Shown here: in pieces, positions 34,170 through 45,370 of the stretch
Position numbering within the stretch: the first letter of the stretch is position 1
Layout: each line of letters starts with the position of its first letter
NCBI GenBank assembly: GCA_946406115.1
Contig: OX291545.1
Coordinates: 6,014,001 to 6,078,000, forward strand
Length of the DNA: 64,000 nt
DNA from: Apoda limacodes
Lineage: Eukaryota > Arthropoda > Insecta > Lepidoptera > Limacodidae
Direction: 5' to 3'
Notes under the pieces: generated by a model
Database searches by the model: none
What the model saw: the letters and a program-made list of their open reading frames with translations, nothing else
Told to the model about the DNA's origin: nothing
Position numbers and translations under genes: made by a program

Positions 34170-35935
34170 GAATTATTATGTGCGATGGCTTGTGGCTCTA
34201 CCAGCAATCCAAATTTTCGGAATAATAAAATAAGAACCGACGAGTAATAGGTTTAGAACTTGCGAAGGCTATTATATAATTCGTATATGAGAAACTAGCC
34301 AAGTCAGACCTTAGGCTACAATATATTATCCTAAGTTATAAGAAGAAATGATATTTTATGTTACTATAAATAAATTTCAGGACTGACCATTGAACTTGGC
34401 ACCTATTTATATCTCACTTCTTTTGTCGTTGAAGTCAACATCTAAGGCATATATCATAATATTGAACTTGGCTCTCATTTCACATTTATGTTTTTGATGG
34501 GATTGCATTACTTTTTGTACATAAATTATTAGTAGGTAGTTATTTATAACAAAATTTATACCAAATGGTTTTTATTAAACTACTGTATTTTCCTACGTTT
34601 ACGACATACATACTCTACTATGGTCTCACGCAACCTATTTGTTTGTTGTATTTTACTATACTCAAAAAAGAATATGCAATCGAATGGAATAGGCAGCTTC
34701 CATCGGGAGGCATTGGATCTCCAAAGTCGCACCGCGGCGCGCCGTGTACCGAAATGCCTATTATTTAATTATTTATAAGTAATGATCTTGCACTATTGAT
34801 GTGCGCTAAATATTGAAACAATAATAAATACTAAATCCCAAATAATGACGTAATAAATACGAAAGTCGACTATACTCTTAGTTATAAGTACTAAAACGGA
34901 AATATTTTGATTCAAAACAAATAACGGTGGTATTCAACTCGTTATATATTCACGTGAAAACCTTAAAATCCACATAAAGACCGGCTGTCATAAGTTTTGA
35001 TTGCTGATTGCTGATTCTTATAATATTACAGTTTTTATAAGTATAAATTAAGAGTTTCTAATAGAATCAATTAAACTTCAAGCGGTCGCGGTCGGTAACC
35101 CTATTTTTAGTTATACATTTGTATATTATCATCACTCATGTTTGCCAATATTAGTAGCCTCATTGGTTCATTGTGAACTCAAAACAATAGATTCTTTCTT
35201 TCTATGCGCATTGCTTAATCTAAATTATATTTTTCGTTGTGCATGCTGCGTAGGTTTTTCAAAGTAAACGCGCGCCTGACGTCGTTGAAGATTTGCGCGA
35301 CGCACTTCGTAAAAGTATATTTTTTTTATTATCTCTAAAGGGAATGTGTTTAAGTACATTGTTATTCAATTAATTTAATAATTTGTCTTTTTAATTCGTA
35401 AAAACCTTGACGGTCATTAAGCTTACGCGCGACCACTGCCGTTACAAATGACCACACGCCCGCTTAAAGGTTAAGTTAATTTTTTTAACTAAATGATTAA
35501 AATTTACCAGTTTCTGATTTATTCCTTTGTATTCACCTAATTACCATGCTATCTGCATGCCAAATTTGAACTTTCTAGGTCATCTCGAACTGGGTTAGAG
35601 TTTTGATCTATAGGTCTGTCAGGGATAAAAATGACGGTTTTTGAATGTTAATATCTAAATAACCGTTTGAGATGTGCTTATGAAATTTGGAGCACATATG
35701 TATCTCGCAAGTCTCAATATATGAGCCAAATTTGACATGTTTGAAATAGTTTTTGAGTTATGAGGGGGTCAAAAGTGCCTCCAAATGGTTCGTGTAATAT
35801 TACCCACGGTGCTGCTCGCCAATTCTGTTACTTGAACTTGGCTTGACACGCTACCGCGTGTCTACATTAACTGCTGATTTTGTTGCCGGTTATTCTCGGC
35901 AGTAAAGCATTACGAACCTTCCAATCTTCATCCTT
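34170..35935. other. No gene recognised; AT-rich, repeat debris
   Basis: A phrase at about 35550-35790 (TCTGCATGCCAAATTTGAAC ... GAGATGTGCTTATGAAATTTGG) resembles the paired phrases of dispersed lepidopteran elements. A GC-rich palindromic cluster lies near 34720-34745. No coding sequence was recognised. Confidence 0.5.
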
Positions 35936-35939
35936 ATAT

Positions 35940-36180
35940 TTAGTTCCTTTACTATACACATTGTAACTAGTACAATGGAAGTTTTATTGCAGTTGCTTGA
36001 GTGTGTCATGCTCTCTCAAATTGTATCTGCGGTGGTGGCGTGTGTGTCGGGTCGTTACGTTCCCTAAAACATGGTTGAGCGAAGCGATGGCTGATTCATG
36101 TGTCATACTTGTGAACGGGTGCTGCCTGTGGAGGCTGGTCTGCTCTTGCAAACTTCTTTGTATCCTTGTATTTAGTCTTA
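35940..36180 (+). repeat. Dispersed repeat, copy 1
   Basis: This segment matches 58978-59195 at high identity. Shared landmarks are GCTTGAGTGTGTCATGCTCT, GGTCGTTACGTTCCCTAAAA and ATGGCTGATTCATGTGTCAT. Short ORFs within it are not conserved in frame between copies. Confidence 0.85.
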
Positions 36181-36529
36181 CTTTTTTGTTTTGTTTATCA
36201 ATACTGTAAGACATTGATTATCAGTGATGAATACATACACTGTCTTTTTTTTATATTTATAATTAGATACTTTTTTATGCTGTGCTTGTGCATTTCATGT
36301 TTTTTATATTTGCGATGGAAAGTGTCCTTCTATGATAGAGAGGGCATTTTTCAACATTTTAAGTGGGCGCTGTAAGAGAAAGGGAGAAAAGAAATGCCCT
36401 TGCTGAGTTCCTTGCCGGTTCTTCCCAGTACAAGGTCTCCCGCCCTATAGGCTTACTAACCGATGGCGTAGTGACATTCATAAGTGCTCAATTATTGTAG
36501 CCTAAACAATGGGGAAAGTCAGTGGGCGT

Positions 36530-36969
36530 CATGGCAGCGATGATGTCAAAGTTTAGTCTGTCAACTAAATCGTCGAGGAAGCTCTCTGTAAAGTTAATGA
36601 AGAGTTCCAATGACGGTGCTTGCAATTTAGGTCGCTGGCAAGAATGACGGCGTCGCCTAAGTTTAAGAGCGACTGAACGTCGCTATCCAGCAAGTCTTTT
36701 GAGGGAGAGAGATAAACCCATGCAATGATAATCGGCTGATGGCCTTTCATCGCTAAGCGGTAGACGGCAGACGGATGCTTCTAAGTTAGTAAGTGGCGGA
36801 GGATCGATAGGAGAGCAATGCAGGGAGCGCCTGTAATAGATGAGAGTGTCTCCCTGAGGGGCGGTAGTTCTATCATTACGGACGGTGCGATAGTTCGCGA
36901 TCGTAGAGGTGCGGACAGCGGGCTTGAGAGTAGGTTAAAATTGGCGCCAATTTTTTTCACCCCACTCAT
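36530..36969 (-). pseudogene. Jockey-type LINE endonuclease fragment
   Basis: The minus-strand ORF 36750-36565 reads IIIAWVYLSPSKDLL and ASDLNCKHRHWNS, an endonuclease motif in which the usual GDLN is SDLN. The block 36969-36781 carries upstream endonuclease sequence in another frame. It is truncated at both ends. The gap 36181-36530 shows nothing recognisable. Confidence 0.75.
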
Positions 36970-37389
36970 GAATCAGTTCGCTGATACTCCATAGGTAACC
37001 AACTGACAGAGTCCGTACTAATTATTCCAAACACGATACCTTTACTATAGGTTGATAAGGTGATTGCTTATGCAGATTCTTAATGATGCTTCGGTATGTC
37101 ATCATATAAATAGACAGACAGACAAACAGACAGGGTTTATCCGTCATACAGAGATAATATTTTAGCCAGGTATTGAAGTATTCACTGCACTTTGTATTTT
37201 GGGTTTAGGTTAAGTTAAAATCAGTTTATGAGGTAAAATTTTTATTATCTACACACCATTATTTCAAACAAGTTTTATTTCTTAGGGCACTTATTGTAGG
37301 ATGATAAATACAATTAAAAATAACACAAGAATTACTATATTTTTCATATAAACTGAGTAAATTAGGACAGTTCATATTTTCTTAATTCA

Positions 37390-37697
37390 TCACATTGTTA
37401 GTATTTCAAATACTTTTAATCCACGTTGGTGGTAAAAAATCATTTTGTCTGCTAAAAAGTTATTAATATACCATTGAATGTTTTCATATGGAAGAAAGCC
37501 ATCGTTCCATAATATTTTTCTATTCCTTTCTACCCAATTAACAAGTTTTTTTCTTCTATTGTAAGATTTTTAAAAGGGAATGGAGGTTGAACAAGAAGAA
37601 CCAACATTTGATCATCAGCAAAGATTGCAATTTCTTATACAATAAACTCATTATTTTCGATCCTAAACACTTGCATATCAACAATGACTGATTTCAT
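37390..37697 (-). pseudogene. Polinton B conserved ORF after capsid, copy 1
   Basis: The minus-strand frames contain PPFPFKNLTIEEKK and a WNDGFLPYENIQWY-like stretch, matching the intact ORF at 50664-51176 (PPYPFSYLTKEEKR, WSDGYIGYQEF). A stop and a frame change break it, and the C-terminal half is missing. As in copy A, it follows the major capsid gene. Confidence 0.65.
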
Positions 37698-37739
37698 AAT
37701 AGATAATGATTATGTTAGTTTTCGTACAATATTGCTTAG

Positions 37740-38573
37740 AGGTCGGTATTATATCAGACGCTCGTTTATAATTAAAAAGTAGGCGCTAGTATTATTAGGA
37801 ATATCTTTTAAAGTTTCTATTTCCAAGCAAACATCAACAGGTCCTGATTTTAAGTTTTCGTTTTGCCTTGAACAATCGATCACAAACAATGGCGCCTTTT
37901 TTTTAAATTCATGAAGATCAAGCAATGGATCTACTGGAAGGTTGTAGAAAGACTGCCGAAATCTTGCATACCTGTCGTTTAATATACTAAACTTATCCTC
38001 TTCAAATTTTAAATTAATTGCATCATAGTTTGTTCAATTGCATAATGAATTAAGAAATAAGGTGACATTTTTAACATTACAATGATCAAATAAAGTATTA
38101 TCTCTTTCTTTATTATTTTTTCTATTTGTTTGTGGTCCAAATATAACATATCTCGGTTTTTCTAATTGTGAGGCAGTTTTTACAGACCATAAATATTTAG
38201 TAGTCTTGGGTAATAGTGGATACTCATAATGATCCCAATTTCTAAATGCTATTTGAATAGGCTTATCTTTTTTTAAATGTTTCAATAGGGCAAGCCTTTG
38301 AGAATCGGACACTTTTACATGCGGCATACGCCATTATATCTTTTGAATATTTAATTCTACATCATCATTTTTATCTGTGATAATACTGTTAAAATTAGTA
38401 CTACTTATGTTAAATATTAGTTTATGTTTACCGTTAATGATTATTTTTCGAAAATCTTCAGCAAAACCTAATAACTTGTTTAATTGTAAAACAATGCAAA
38501 ATCCTCCTTGTTTATTAATTAAACCATTAACATTCCATCACTACATTTCAGCAGCTTTGCTTTTACCACCATT
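37740..38573 (-). pseudogene. Polinton B major capsid protein, truncated first copy
   Basis: The open part (38327-38034) reads RNWDHYEYPLLPKTTKYLW and EKPRYVIFGPQTNRKN, matching the copy A capsid (RNWDLYEYPLLPKTTKHTW). Downstream frames keep the C-terminal part. It lacks the N-terminus because it belongs to the duplicated block. Confidence 0.75.
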
Positions 38574-38911
38574 ATGCACCATTATCTGCTTATGCAGATT
38601 CTTAATGATGCTTCGGTATGTCATCATATAAATAGACAGACAGACAAACAGACAGGGTTTATCCGTCATACAGAGATAATATTTTAGCCAGGTATTGAAG
38701 TATTCACTGCACTTTGTATTTTGGGTTTAGGTTAAGTTAAAATCAGTTTATGAGGTAAAATTTTTATTATCTACACACCATTATTTCAAACAAGTTTTAT
38801 TTCTTAGGGCACTTATTGTAGGATGATAAATACAATTAAAAATAACACAAGAATTACTATATTTTTCATATAAACTGAGTAAATTAGGACAGTTCATATT
38901 TTCTTAATTCA

Positions 38912-39219
38912 TCACATTGTTAGTATTTCAAATACTTTTAATCCACGTTGGTGGTAAAAAATCATTTTGTCTGCTAAAAAGTTATTAATATACCATTGAA
39001 TGTTTTCATATGGAAGAAAGCCATCGTTCCATAATATTTTTCTATTCCTTTCTACCCAATTAACAAGTTTTTTTCTTCTATTGTAAGATTTTTAAAAGGG
39101 AATGGAGGTTGAACAAGAAGAACCAACATTTGATCATCAGCAAAGATTGCAATTTCTTATACAATAAACTCATTATTTTCGATCCTAAACACTTGCATAT
39201 CAACAATGACTGATTTCAT
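38912..39219 (-). pseudogene. Polinton B conserved ORF after capsid, copy 2
   Basis: It is the duplicate of 37390-37697, shifted by 1,522 bp and seemingly identical. Confidence 0.65.
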
Positions 39220-39261
39220 AATAGATAATGATTATGTTAGTTTTCGTACAATATTGCTTAG

Positions 39262-40353
39262 AGGTCGGTATTATATCAGACGCTCGTTTATAATTAAAAA
39301 GTAGGCGCTAGTATTATTAGGAATATCTTTTAAAGTTTCTATTTCCAAGCAAACATCAACAGGTCCTGATTTTAAGTTTTCGTTTTGCCTTGAACAATCG
39401 ATCACAAACAATGGCGCCTTTTTTTTAAATTCATGAAGATCAAGCAATGGATCTACTGGAAGGTTGTAGAAAGACTGCCGAAATCTTGCATACCTGTCGT
39501 TTAATATACTAAACTTATCCTCTTCAAATTTTAAATTAATTGCATCATAGTTTGTTCAATTGCATAATGAATTAAGAAATAAGGTGACATTTTTAACATT
39601 ACAATGATCAAATAAAGTATTATCTCTTTCTTTATTATTTTTTCTATTTGTTTGTGGTCCAAATATAACATATCTCGGTTTTTCTAATTGTGAGGCAGTT
39701 TTTACAGACCATAAATATTTAGTAGTCTTGGGTAATAGTGGATACTCATAATGATCCCAATTTCTAAATGCTATTTGAATAGGCTTATCTTTTTTTAAAT
39801 GTTTCAATAGGGCAAGCCTTTGAGAATCGGACACTTTTACATGCGGCATACGCCATTATATCTTTTGAATATTTAATTCTACATCATCATTTTTATCTGT
39901 GATAATACTGTTAAAATTAGTACTACTTATGTTAAATATTAGTTTATGTTTACCGTTAATGATTATTTTTCGAAAATCTTCAGCAAAACCTAATAACTTG
40001 TTTAATTGTAAAACAATGCAAAATCCTCCTTGTTTATTAATTAAACCATTAACATTCCATCACTACATTTCAGCAGCTTTGCTTTTACCACCATTCACAG
40101 AAACCAAAAATTTCATTGTCGTCGGTATTCCAGCATTTTTAATCCTATCTATTTCAATTAAAAAAAAATAAAAAATTCCATCAATATGTAATGCGCTTGC
40201 CGCAGGAAGTACATAAATATCTTGCTGATGAATGGGTATTCTTATTTCATCATTTTCATTGAAGCTGTTATTGTATGGATTATACGTATGAATTTCATAA
40301 CTTTCAATAGAGTTATCGAATTTTGGACAAGCTGTTACTTGGAGAAAATTCAT
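39262..40353 (-). pseudogene. Polinton B major capsid protein with N-terminus
   Basis: The ORF 40353-40063 starts with the same fold segment as copy A (SIESYEIHTYNPYNN, NENDEIRIPIHQQDIYVLP), then has an internal deletion before IEIDRIKNAGI. The duplicated block supplies the rest of the gene, with stops. The start overlaps the stop of the upstream small ORF by ATGA. This would be the double-jelly-roll capsomer of the particle. Confidence 0.8.
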
Positions 40354-40445
40354 AATTTGAATCCATGTGCTTTTAGAAATTCTTTATTTTCTTTGGTTAT
40401 ATTGTTAGATTTCTAACGTCTTGCTCCCTTGATACTACGTTTTGT
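40350..40445 (-). pseudogene. Polinton B small ORF before capsid
   Basis: The reading frame ends NITKENKEFLKAHGF and a TGA that overlaps the capsid ATG as ATGA (40350-40353). The copy A counterpart is LSVENKDFLKLMGL, overlapping in the same way at 49498-49501. Function unknown. Confidence 0.6.
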
Positions 40446-40518
40446 AATGGTGTGTTGTTTTTTTGTACTTTCAATTTTATGTTTTTGAATAGCATAATTA
40501 TCATTAAATACTATCATT

Positions 40519-41200
40519 TTATTTTTCCAAGATGGAGTCACAATTGAATATTTCGTTATTAAAATTGATAAGATTTCCTTCTAAATCAAATATTTTTATC
40601 GTAGATGAAATATTAGCTTTTCTTATAGGGAAGTATATAATATTTTTAGGTACGTCAATTAGTCGATGGCCAGGAGGAGTATTTTGAACAAATTCATGAA
40701 TCATGTGTATTGGTAAGCCGTATGTGTACGAGCCTTGAATAAGATCACATTCAATTCTTATAACAGACACCGGCACACTGCTAATAGGAAGATCTGACAC
40801 ATGCCATTTATTTGGATCTAATATTGTAGGGGAGAATCCTAGCAATGAGCCCACACCTTTTTTTACTGCAAAATGAATTTGCTGAGAACAGTACAATAAA
40901 CATTTGAATGTATTGTTAATAGATTTCAAATTTATTTCACAATTCTTCAAAGAATTTTTGAGATACTCATGTATGTCTAATAAGTCGTATGTACCATTAG
41001 GAATTTTTATATCTCCTTTTTGACTATAAGCAAAAACATTATAACCGTCATAAATATTCGGTATTATATGTTGAAAAATATAGTAAACCACACTCATAGT
41101 TACCATCCAATATTAAAGGAGGAATAAATTCCGTAGGTAGCACTGATTTATTCCCGGTGATACAGACATTGTAGTAAACTGAGTAACTTTTTATAATTTA
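40519..41200 (-). pseudogene. Polinton B penton (minor capsid) protein
   Basis: The ORF 41106-40519 contains YDLLDIHEYLK, SLLGFSPTIL, IRIECDLIQGSY, IHEFVQNTPPGHRLIDVPKN and IIYFPIRKANI. The same blocks occur in the copy A gene (IIHEFAPNVPPGYRIIEVPK). Its first codons (YECGLLYFSTYN) are in another frame, so a frameshift lies near 41060. By family this is the vertex protein of the icosahedral shell. Confidence 0.8.
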
Positions 41201-41316
41201 TTCCTTTTTATTCACATTCCAAAAATTTTTCAAAAAATTGAAACATCAATGCCCGCATATATATGGATTAGTTTTTTGTTCATTATCATAGTTATAAAAT
41301 AAAATATCAGATCTCA

Positions 41317-41584
41317 CTAATTTTTTCTGATTTTTTGAGATAGTAAATCTATATTGTTTTGAGTTCCAGTAACTTCCACTCCTAAATGAGTCAAAGTTTG
41401 ATTAATTGATTTTAATTTTTTTTTAAATATCTTTGATAACATTGTCAACATATATTCCTATATTTCTTATAACCTTATTCCTAGTACTTAAAGTACCATC
41501 TTCTGACAAAACAATAGTTGGTTTTTCATATTGTCTAATTTTCTGCTTTTTGAACACATGTATTCCAAATTTTTCAACATTCAT
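41317..41584 (-). pseudogene. Polinton B homologue of the 45079 conserved unknown
   Basis: The minus-strand ATG at 41584 opens MNVEKFGIHVFKKQK, which parallels MNVDKFGHHVHKR in copy A (45079). The rest is open for about 60 codons, then has a stop near a run of A and continues to about 41317. The copy A gene is cut by a LINE, so this copy shows more of its C-terminus. Confidence 0.65.
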
Positions 41585-41589
41585 ATTTG

Positions 41590-42262
41590 ACTTCTTTTAT
41601 GCAACTGAGTAAAAAAATATTTTTGCATGTTATTTATTCCTTAATAATTCCAGCTTCTTTTAATTCATCATGTCTTGCACTACCAGCGTCTTTAGAAGCA
41701 ATTAAAACTTTCAACCTATCTATAAGTATACTAAATCTGTATTTAATTTAGATTTTTTAAGTGTTGGTAAACTGCCTCCATCTTTTATGTTTTTAGTTTC
41801 GAATTCATTAAATAGTGGTTTTATAGTTTTACAGTATTTCATGCCCGAATTTCCTTGTATCTGACCTGATGAACAGAATCCTTTTTTATGAGCATTTGTA
41901 CTAATTATGTTCTAAGTATACTTTTGTACACTAGTTTATCTTTTTCTGAAATTAACTGTGTATTAGGTTTACTTTGAAACAGTAATTCCGATAGTCCTGG
42001 AGTAACCTAATAACTTTTACCATTAACTGTCATCAATGATATTTTGTTTGATGAATCTTCTTAAAATTGGAATATAATGGGAGCATTCCCTATCATTAAA
42101 TTATCGCCTTCGCGTCTCACACCAAAAGCAACATTCAAAGCTAAATATTCATCATGTCCTTGCTTTGAATTGGAAGTTACTATTTCTGCCACATCATCTT
42201 GTGTTCAAGATTTTTAAGTTCCTCATTAACGTCGTCTCTTATTTTATCATCATCATCATCAT
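41590..42262 (-). pseudogene. Polinton B homologue of the 44204 conserved unknown
   Basis: From an acidic N-terminus (NDDDDDKIRDDVNEEL) the frames run through FGVRREGDNLMIGNAPII and VTPGLSELLFQSKP, then a KDAGSARHDELKEAGIIKE tail. Copy A has FGVRNERGKLMIGNSRIV and GLMELLFKR in the same order. Stops and frameshifts are present. The N-terminus is cut at the palindrome at 42270-42318. Confidence 0.7.
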
Positions 42263-42269
42263 TTAAACT

Positions 42270-42318
42270 GTTTTCTACATCACTACATACAAGAGAGGTA
42301 TGTAGTGATGTAGAAAAC
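42270..42318. repeat. Perfect 21-bp inverted repeat at the edge of Polinton B
   Basis: GTTTTCTACATCACTACATAC (42270-42290) is mirrored by 42298-42318, with a 7-nt spacer AAGAGAG. The left arm is Polinton coding sequence and the right arm is its inverted copy, and the sequence beyond belongs to a LINE. It is therefore a rearrangement junction. Confidence 0.9.
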
Positions 42319-42329
42319 TTGCAAGTACT

Positions 42330-43198
42330 CGCTCGAATAAGCCACCCGAACAAATAAAGCGGGGCATAGCGAATACCTGCTCGAATGAGCTGCCCGAACT
42401 GGGGAAGTATCTCCACCTTACAGAAAGCCGCGGCCACAATAACGCTAACATTGAGTAGTGTTGAGTTCCTGGCGGTGAGTAAGGTTGCCAAAGCTCTTTG
42501 AGGATTCGCTGCGCGGACAGCGGAGGACCGGCGGTGCTTGTTGCTGTTATTGCTCGGCGTAGACGCGGCGTGCTGGTTCGGCGGTCAGGGAGACCTGATG
42601 AAACGGCTGACCGCTGGCCGCCCGCAGGTTGAACGGGATCCCGAACCCAGGGATAACTTAATCTCCGCCCTGGGAGGCTGATCCGCCAGCCTGTGTAAAG
42701 TATCTGAAGTGGTAGTCGTGCCGGAGAAGGAGACCGGAGTGGACCCGGCTACTACAACAGAGGGGGATCAGTGGCCCTTCCGCCCGCCGTGCCAGCAACC
42801 GTATTATCTGTGCCATGCTTCGGCAGTTTTAGTACCGCACCTTTTGTCCTCTAAGCTGTCTGTGCAGTTAATCCTCATTTTTAGTCTAAGTAACTTTTTG
42901 AAATAAAATGGCCAAAAAAACGAAAAGGAAAAGAGTTTTTACAGCGGCTACTCCATCTACTTATAATGTGGATTTTTGCAACATTAGGGGTATTCACGCA
43001 AATCTTAACGCAGTCCACCACCATCTTGAGAGTGCGCAACCGACTATTCTTTTCCTAACTGAAACGCAGATATCCTGCCCGGCCGACACATCATACCTTC
43101 ACTATCCCGACACGGTACAGACTCGAGCACAATTTTGTGAGTCGTGCCGGTGTATGTATGTTCGTCCGGGAGGATTTCTGCTGTGGCCGCCTTCATAG
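42330..43198 (+). pseudogene. LINE 5' region and start of its endonuclease ORF
   Basis: A GC-rich 5' region (about 42330-42905) is followed by an ATG at 42908 and MAKKTKRKRVF, then NVDFCNIRGIHANLNAVHHH and ILFLTETQIS, the start of a LINE endonuclease. A change of frame follows near 43130, and after 43198 the LINE ends. The internal ORF at 42709-42906 is not recognised. Confidence 0.65.
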
Positions 43199-43219
43199 CC
43201 TTAAAGACAGGAGTAGGTG

Positions 43220-43334
43220 TTTATTGGGCATTCTGGCTCACTTTTCGCAGCGCATATGCTGGCCCAATAATAAACATTTTGGAATTGATAACGTGCATCT
43301 GTGCTGCGGAAAGTGAGCCAGAATGCCCAATAAA
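43220..43334. repeat. 32-bp inverted repeat at the LINE/Polinton A border
   Basis: 43220-43251 (TTTATTGGGCATTCTGGCTC...) and 43303-43334 are reverse complements with one mismatch, around a 51-nt spacer. A short direct repeat (CCCAATAA...TTTTGG.ATTGAT.ACGT) links 43263-43295 and 43326-43354. It may be a small non-autonomous element or a remnant of the Polinton's left end. Confidence 0.75.
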
Positions 43335-43608
43335 TATTTTGGCATTGATTACGTAAAGTTTTCAATTTGGGTGAATGTAAATAGATTAACGTATTTGATA
43401 CCGACCAACCTTCTTCTAGCTCTATGCACAAGGTATTTTGGAGAGCATCACCCGTTTTACGAGAGAAGAAGTGATAAACTTACAAATATATACAAACCGT
43501 TTTGTTCTGTTCTAGTAGAAAAATGATTTACCCTATTACAACTGTCGGGCAAATAATATTTCATTAAAAAATTATAAAATCTTACCTTTCTTTTATCTTT
43601 CGGTAGTC

Positions 43609-44191
43609 TTGTGTGTCAATGTCTCTCAAATTAATATAAATATGGAGTCATATCGATTAGAGATTTCATTGCATATGAATATCTTTCACCAAGACAGCAT
43701 GAAATTTGTAAAGCAGCCACTAAAGCTACATTTAGAAAAAATATGTTCTGAATCTGATCTAGGCATATCACGTCATGGTAAACTATTACCTAATTCGATT
43801 CGATGTTTGATTTGCGGACCATCTAACTGTGGAAAAACAAACCTAATAGTTGGACTTCTTTTGCATGAAAATGGTTTATGCTATAAAAATATATATTTAT
43901 ATTCCAAAACGCTTTACCAACCAAAATATATATTTTTAGAAAAAGTGTTAAATGAGGTTCGAGAAATACAATAAATGAAATATAACGATAATAGTAACGT
44001 TATAAGCCTTCATGGTGCAAAACCTGATTCAGTAATTATTTTCGATGATGTTGCTTGTGAAAATCAAAATAACATTCGTGATTATTTCTCAATGGGGTGA
44101 CATAAGCGTATAGACTGCTTTTATTTGAATCAAACATATAGTAAAGTACCTAAAAAATTAATTAGAGATAATGCAAATCTTATAATTTTGT
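43609..44191 (+). pseudogene. Polinton A FtsK/A32-like packaging ATPase
   Basis: The Walker A motif GPSNCGKT is at about codon 70 and the Walker B VIIFDDV follows. Downstream is a YFSMG block and YLNQTYSKVPKKLIRDN. Two in-frame stops (UAA at 43972-43974, UGA at about 44098-44100) break the frame, and it ends early near 44189. The start may be the later methionine of MESYRLEI (about 43642). By family, the enzyme pumps the viral genome into the capsid. Confidence 0.85.
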
Positions 44192-44203
44192 TATATTAAA
44201 TAT

Positions 44204-44961
44204 ATGAAAACTGAATTTGATTTTGATCTTCAGGATGGAAGTGAATATGAAATAGATTCCGATGAACAGTGTGATAAAGTTGATAAAACTCTTAAGAACT
44301 TTGATAATTATCAAGACGATATCTATGAAGATGATTCGGAAAGTATGAGCGATACAAATAATAAAGAAACGAACATTTCAAGTGACGCTTCATTCAAAAC
44401 AATTGAATCTATTTCAAGTCCACAACATAATTGGTCACCATCTTCAGAAGGAACTGTAAAAGTATTGGAAGATATTCCATTTGGTGTTAGAAATGAACGT
44501 GGTAAACTGATGATAGGTAATTCTCGAATTGTCCAAACAGAAAATACAATTTTAGTTTCTGAAATTGAAATTACTGAAGGTCTAATGGAATTATTATTTA
44601 AAAGAATACCAGATTTAAAAACAATCACTAATAGTGACTTAAACAGTTACAAACAGATTTTTACTATTACAAATGCACATCGGCGTGACTTCAACCCTAA
44701 AAAACGAATTAAAAGTAATAAGGGAAGCAAGTACTTAAATATTATCAAACCACTTTTCAAGTTATCTAAGCAATGTACAAGCACCGAAAGTCTTACTCAA
44801 GGGTCTGGGTTACCAATTTTAAAAAAATATAATAAAAATGTTGATTATATGTAAAGACTAAAACTTTTAATATCTTCTCGTGATGCAGGAAACAGTGGAT
44901 TAGACAATGAAATAATATCTATCGTAGAGGAGTTGCAAGAAGCTGGTATTATTAACAAATA
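44204..44961 (+). pseudogene. Polinton A conserved unknown (acidic N-terminus)
   Basis: The open stretch to 44854 has a very acidic first 70 codons, then FGVRNERGKLMIGNSRIV, EGLMELLFKR, TNAHRRDFNP and a basic KKRIKSNKGSKY block. An in-frame UAA at 44852-44854 is followed in register by RDAGNSG...LQEAGIIN to 44961. The same architecture is found in copy B (42262-41590) and, by recollection, in many insect Polintons. It lies between the ATPase and the LINE-interrupted gene. Function unknown; a virion-associated role is possible. Confidence 0.75.
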
Positions 44962-45078
44962 AAATATGAAAAATAACGTATTACATGCATTCTTAACGAT
45001 TTATTCAGATATAATACAGAGAACTTCATATTAAAATTCAGTTGTCATCAAACCATTTAGGGATACATTTATTAAACA

Positions 45079-45370
45079 ATGAACGTTGACAAGTTTGGTC
45101 ATCACGTGCATAAAAGATTGCGTTAGTCAGAAGTTTTCGATATTGCTGACAAAGTATTTCTTAAGTCTATTAATGGAGATTTAGACTTAATATCAGCAAG
45201 TATAAAAGGACTCAAAACACCTCAGCTACCAGACGAATCCGTCAATAAGCAGTATGTAGATAATGTACTAAAAGAATTTTGTGGAAAACAATCTTTCCTG
45301 CTCGAAATAAATGCTATAAAAAGCCTGATTCATACTTTAAAAAATCAGTTGCTGGATATTAAATCAGAAT
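45079..45370 (+). pseudogene. Polinton A conserved unknown, cut by a LINE
   Basis: The ATG at 45079 opens MNVDKFGHHVHKR, followed by an in-frame UAG at 45124-45126. The frame continues with DLDLISASIKGLKTP and ESVNKQYVDNVLKE, then a coiled-coil-like tail that runs into the LINE tail at 45371. The copy B homologue starts at 41584. The pattern of a short conserved head, an 'NKQYVD' block and a coiled coil suggests an oligomeric, fibre-like protein, but this is inference. Confidence 0.65.

Larger units (their letters stand above)
37065..40095. repeat. 1,522-bp exact tandem duplication inside Polinton copy B
   Basis: 37065-38573 is repeated from 38587 to about 40095 at an offset of 1,522 bp, with a 13-bp join (ATGCACCATTATC) between copies. 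No difference was seen on reading, including a 97-codon ORF present at 38034-38327 and 39556-39849. Either a very recent duplication or an assembly error would give this. Confidence 0.9.

Noticed and set aside
37115..37140. CRISPR-like or other array near the (ACAG)n stretch at 37115 and 38637
   Set aside because: It is a short microsatellite carried in the 1,522-bp duplication; no spacer-repeat structure exists anywhere in the window.
38377..38631. Plus-strand ORFs at 38377-38631 and 39899-40171
   Set aside because: Antisense shadows of the Polinton B capsid sequence, repeated by the tandem duplication.
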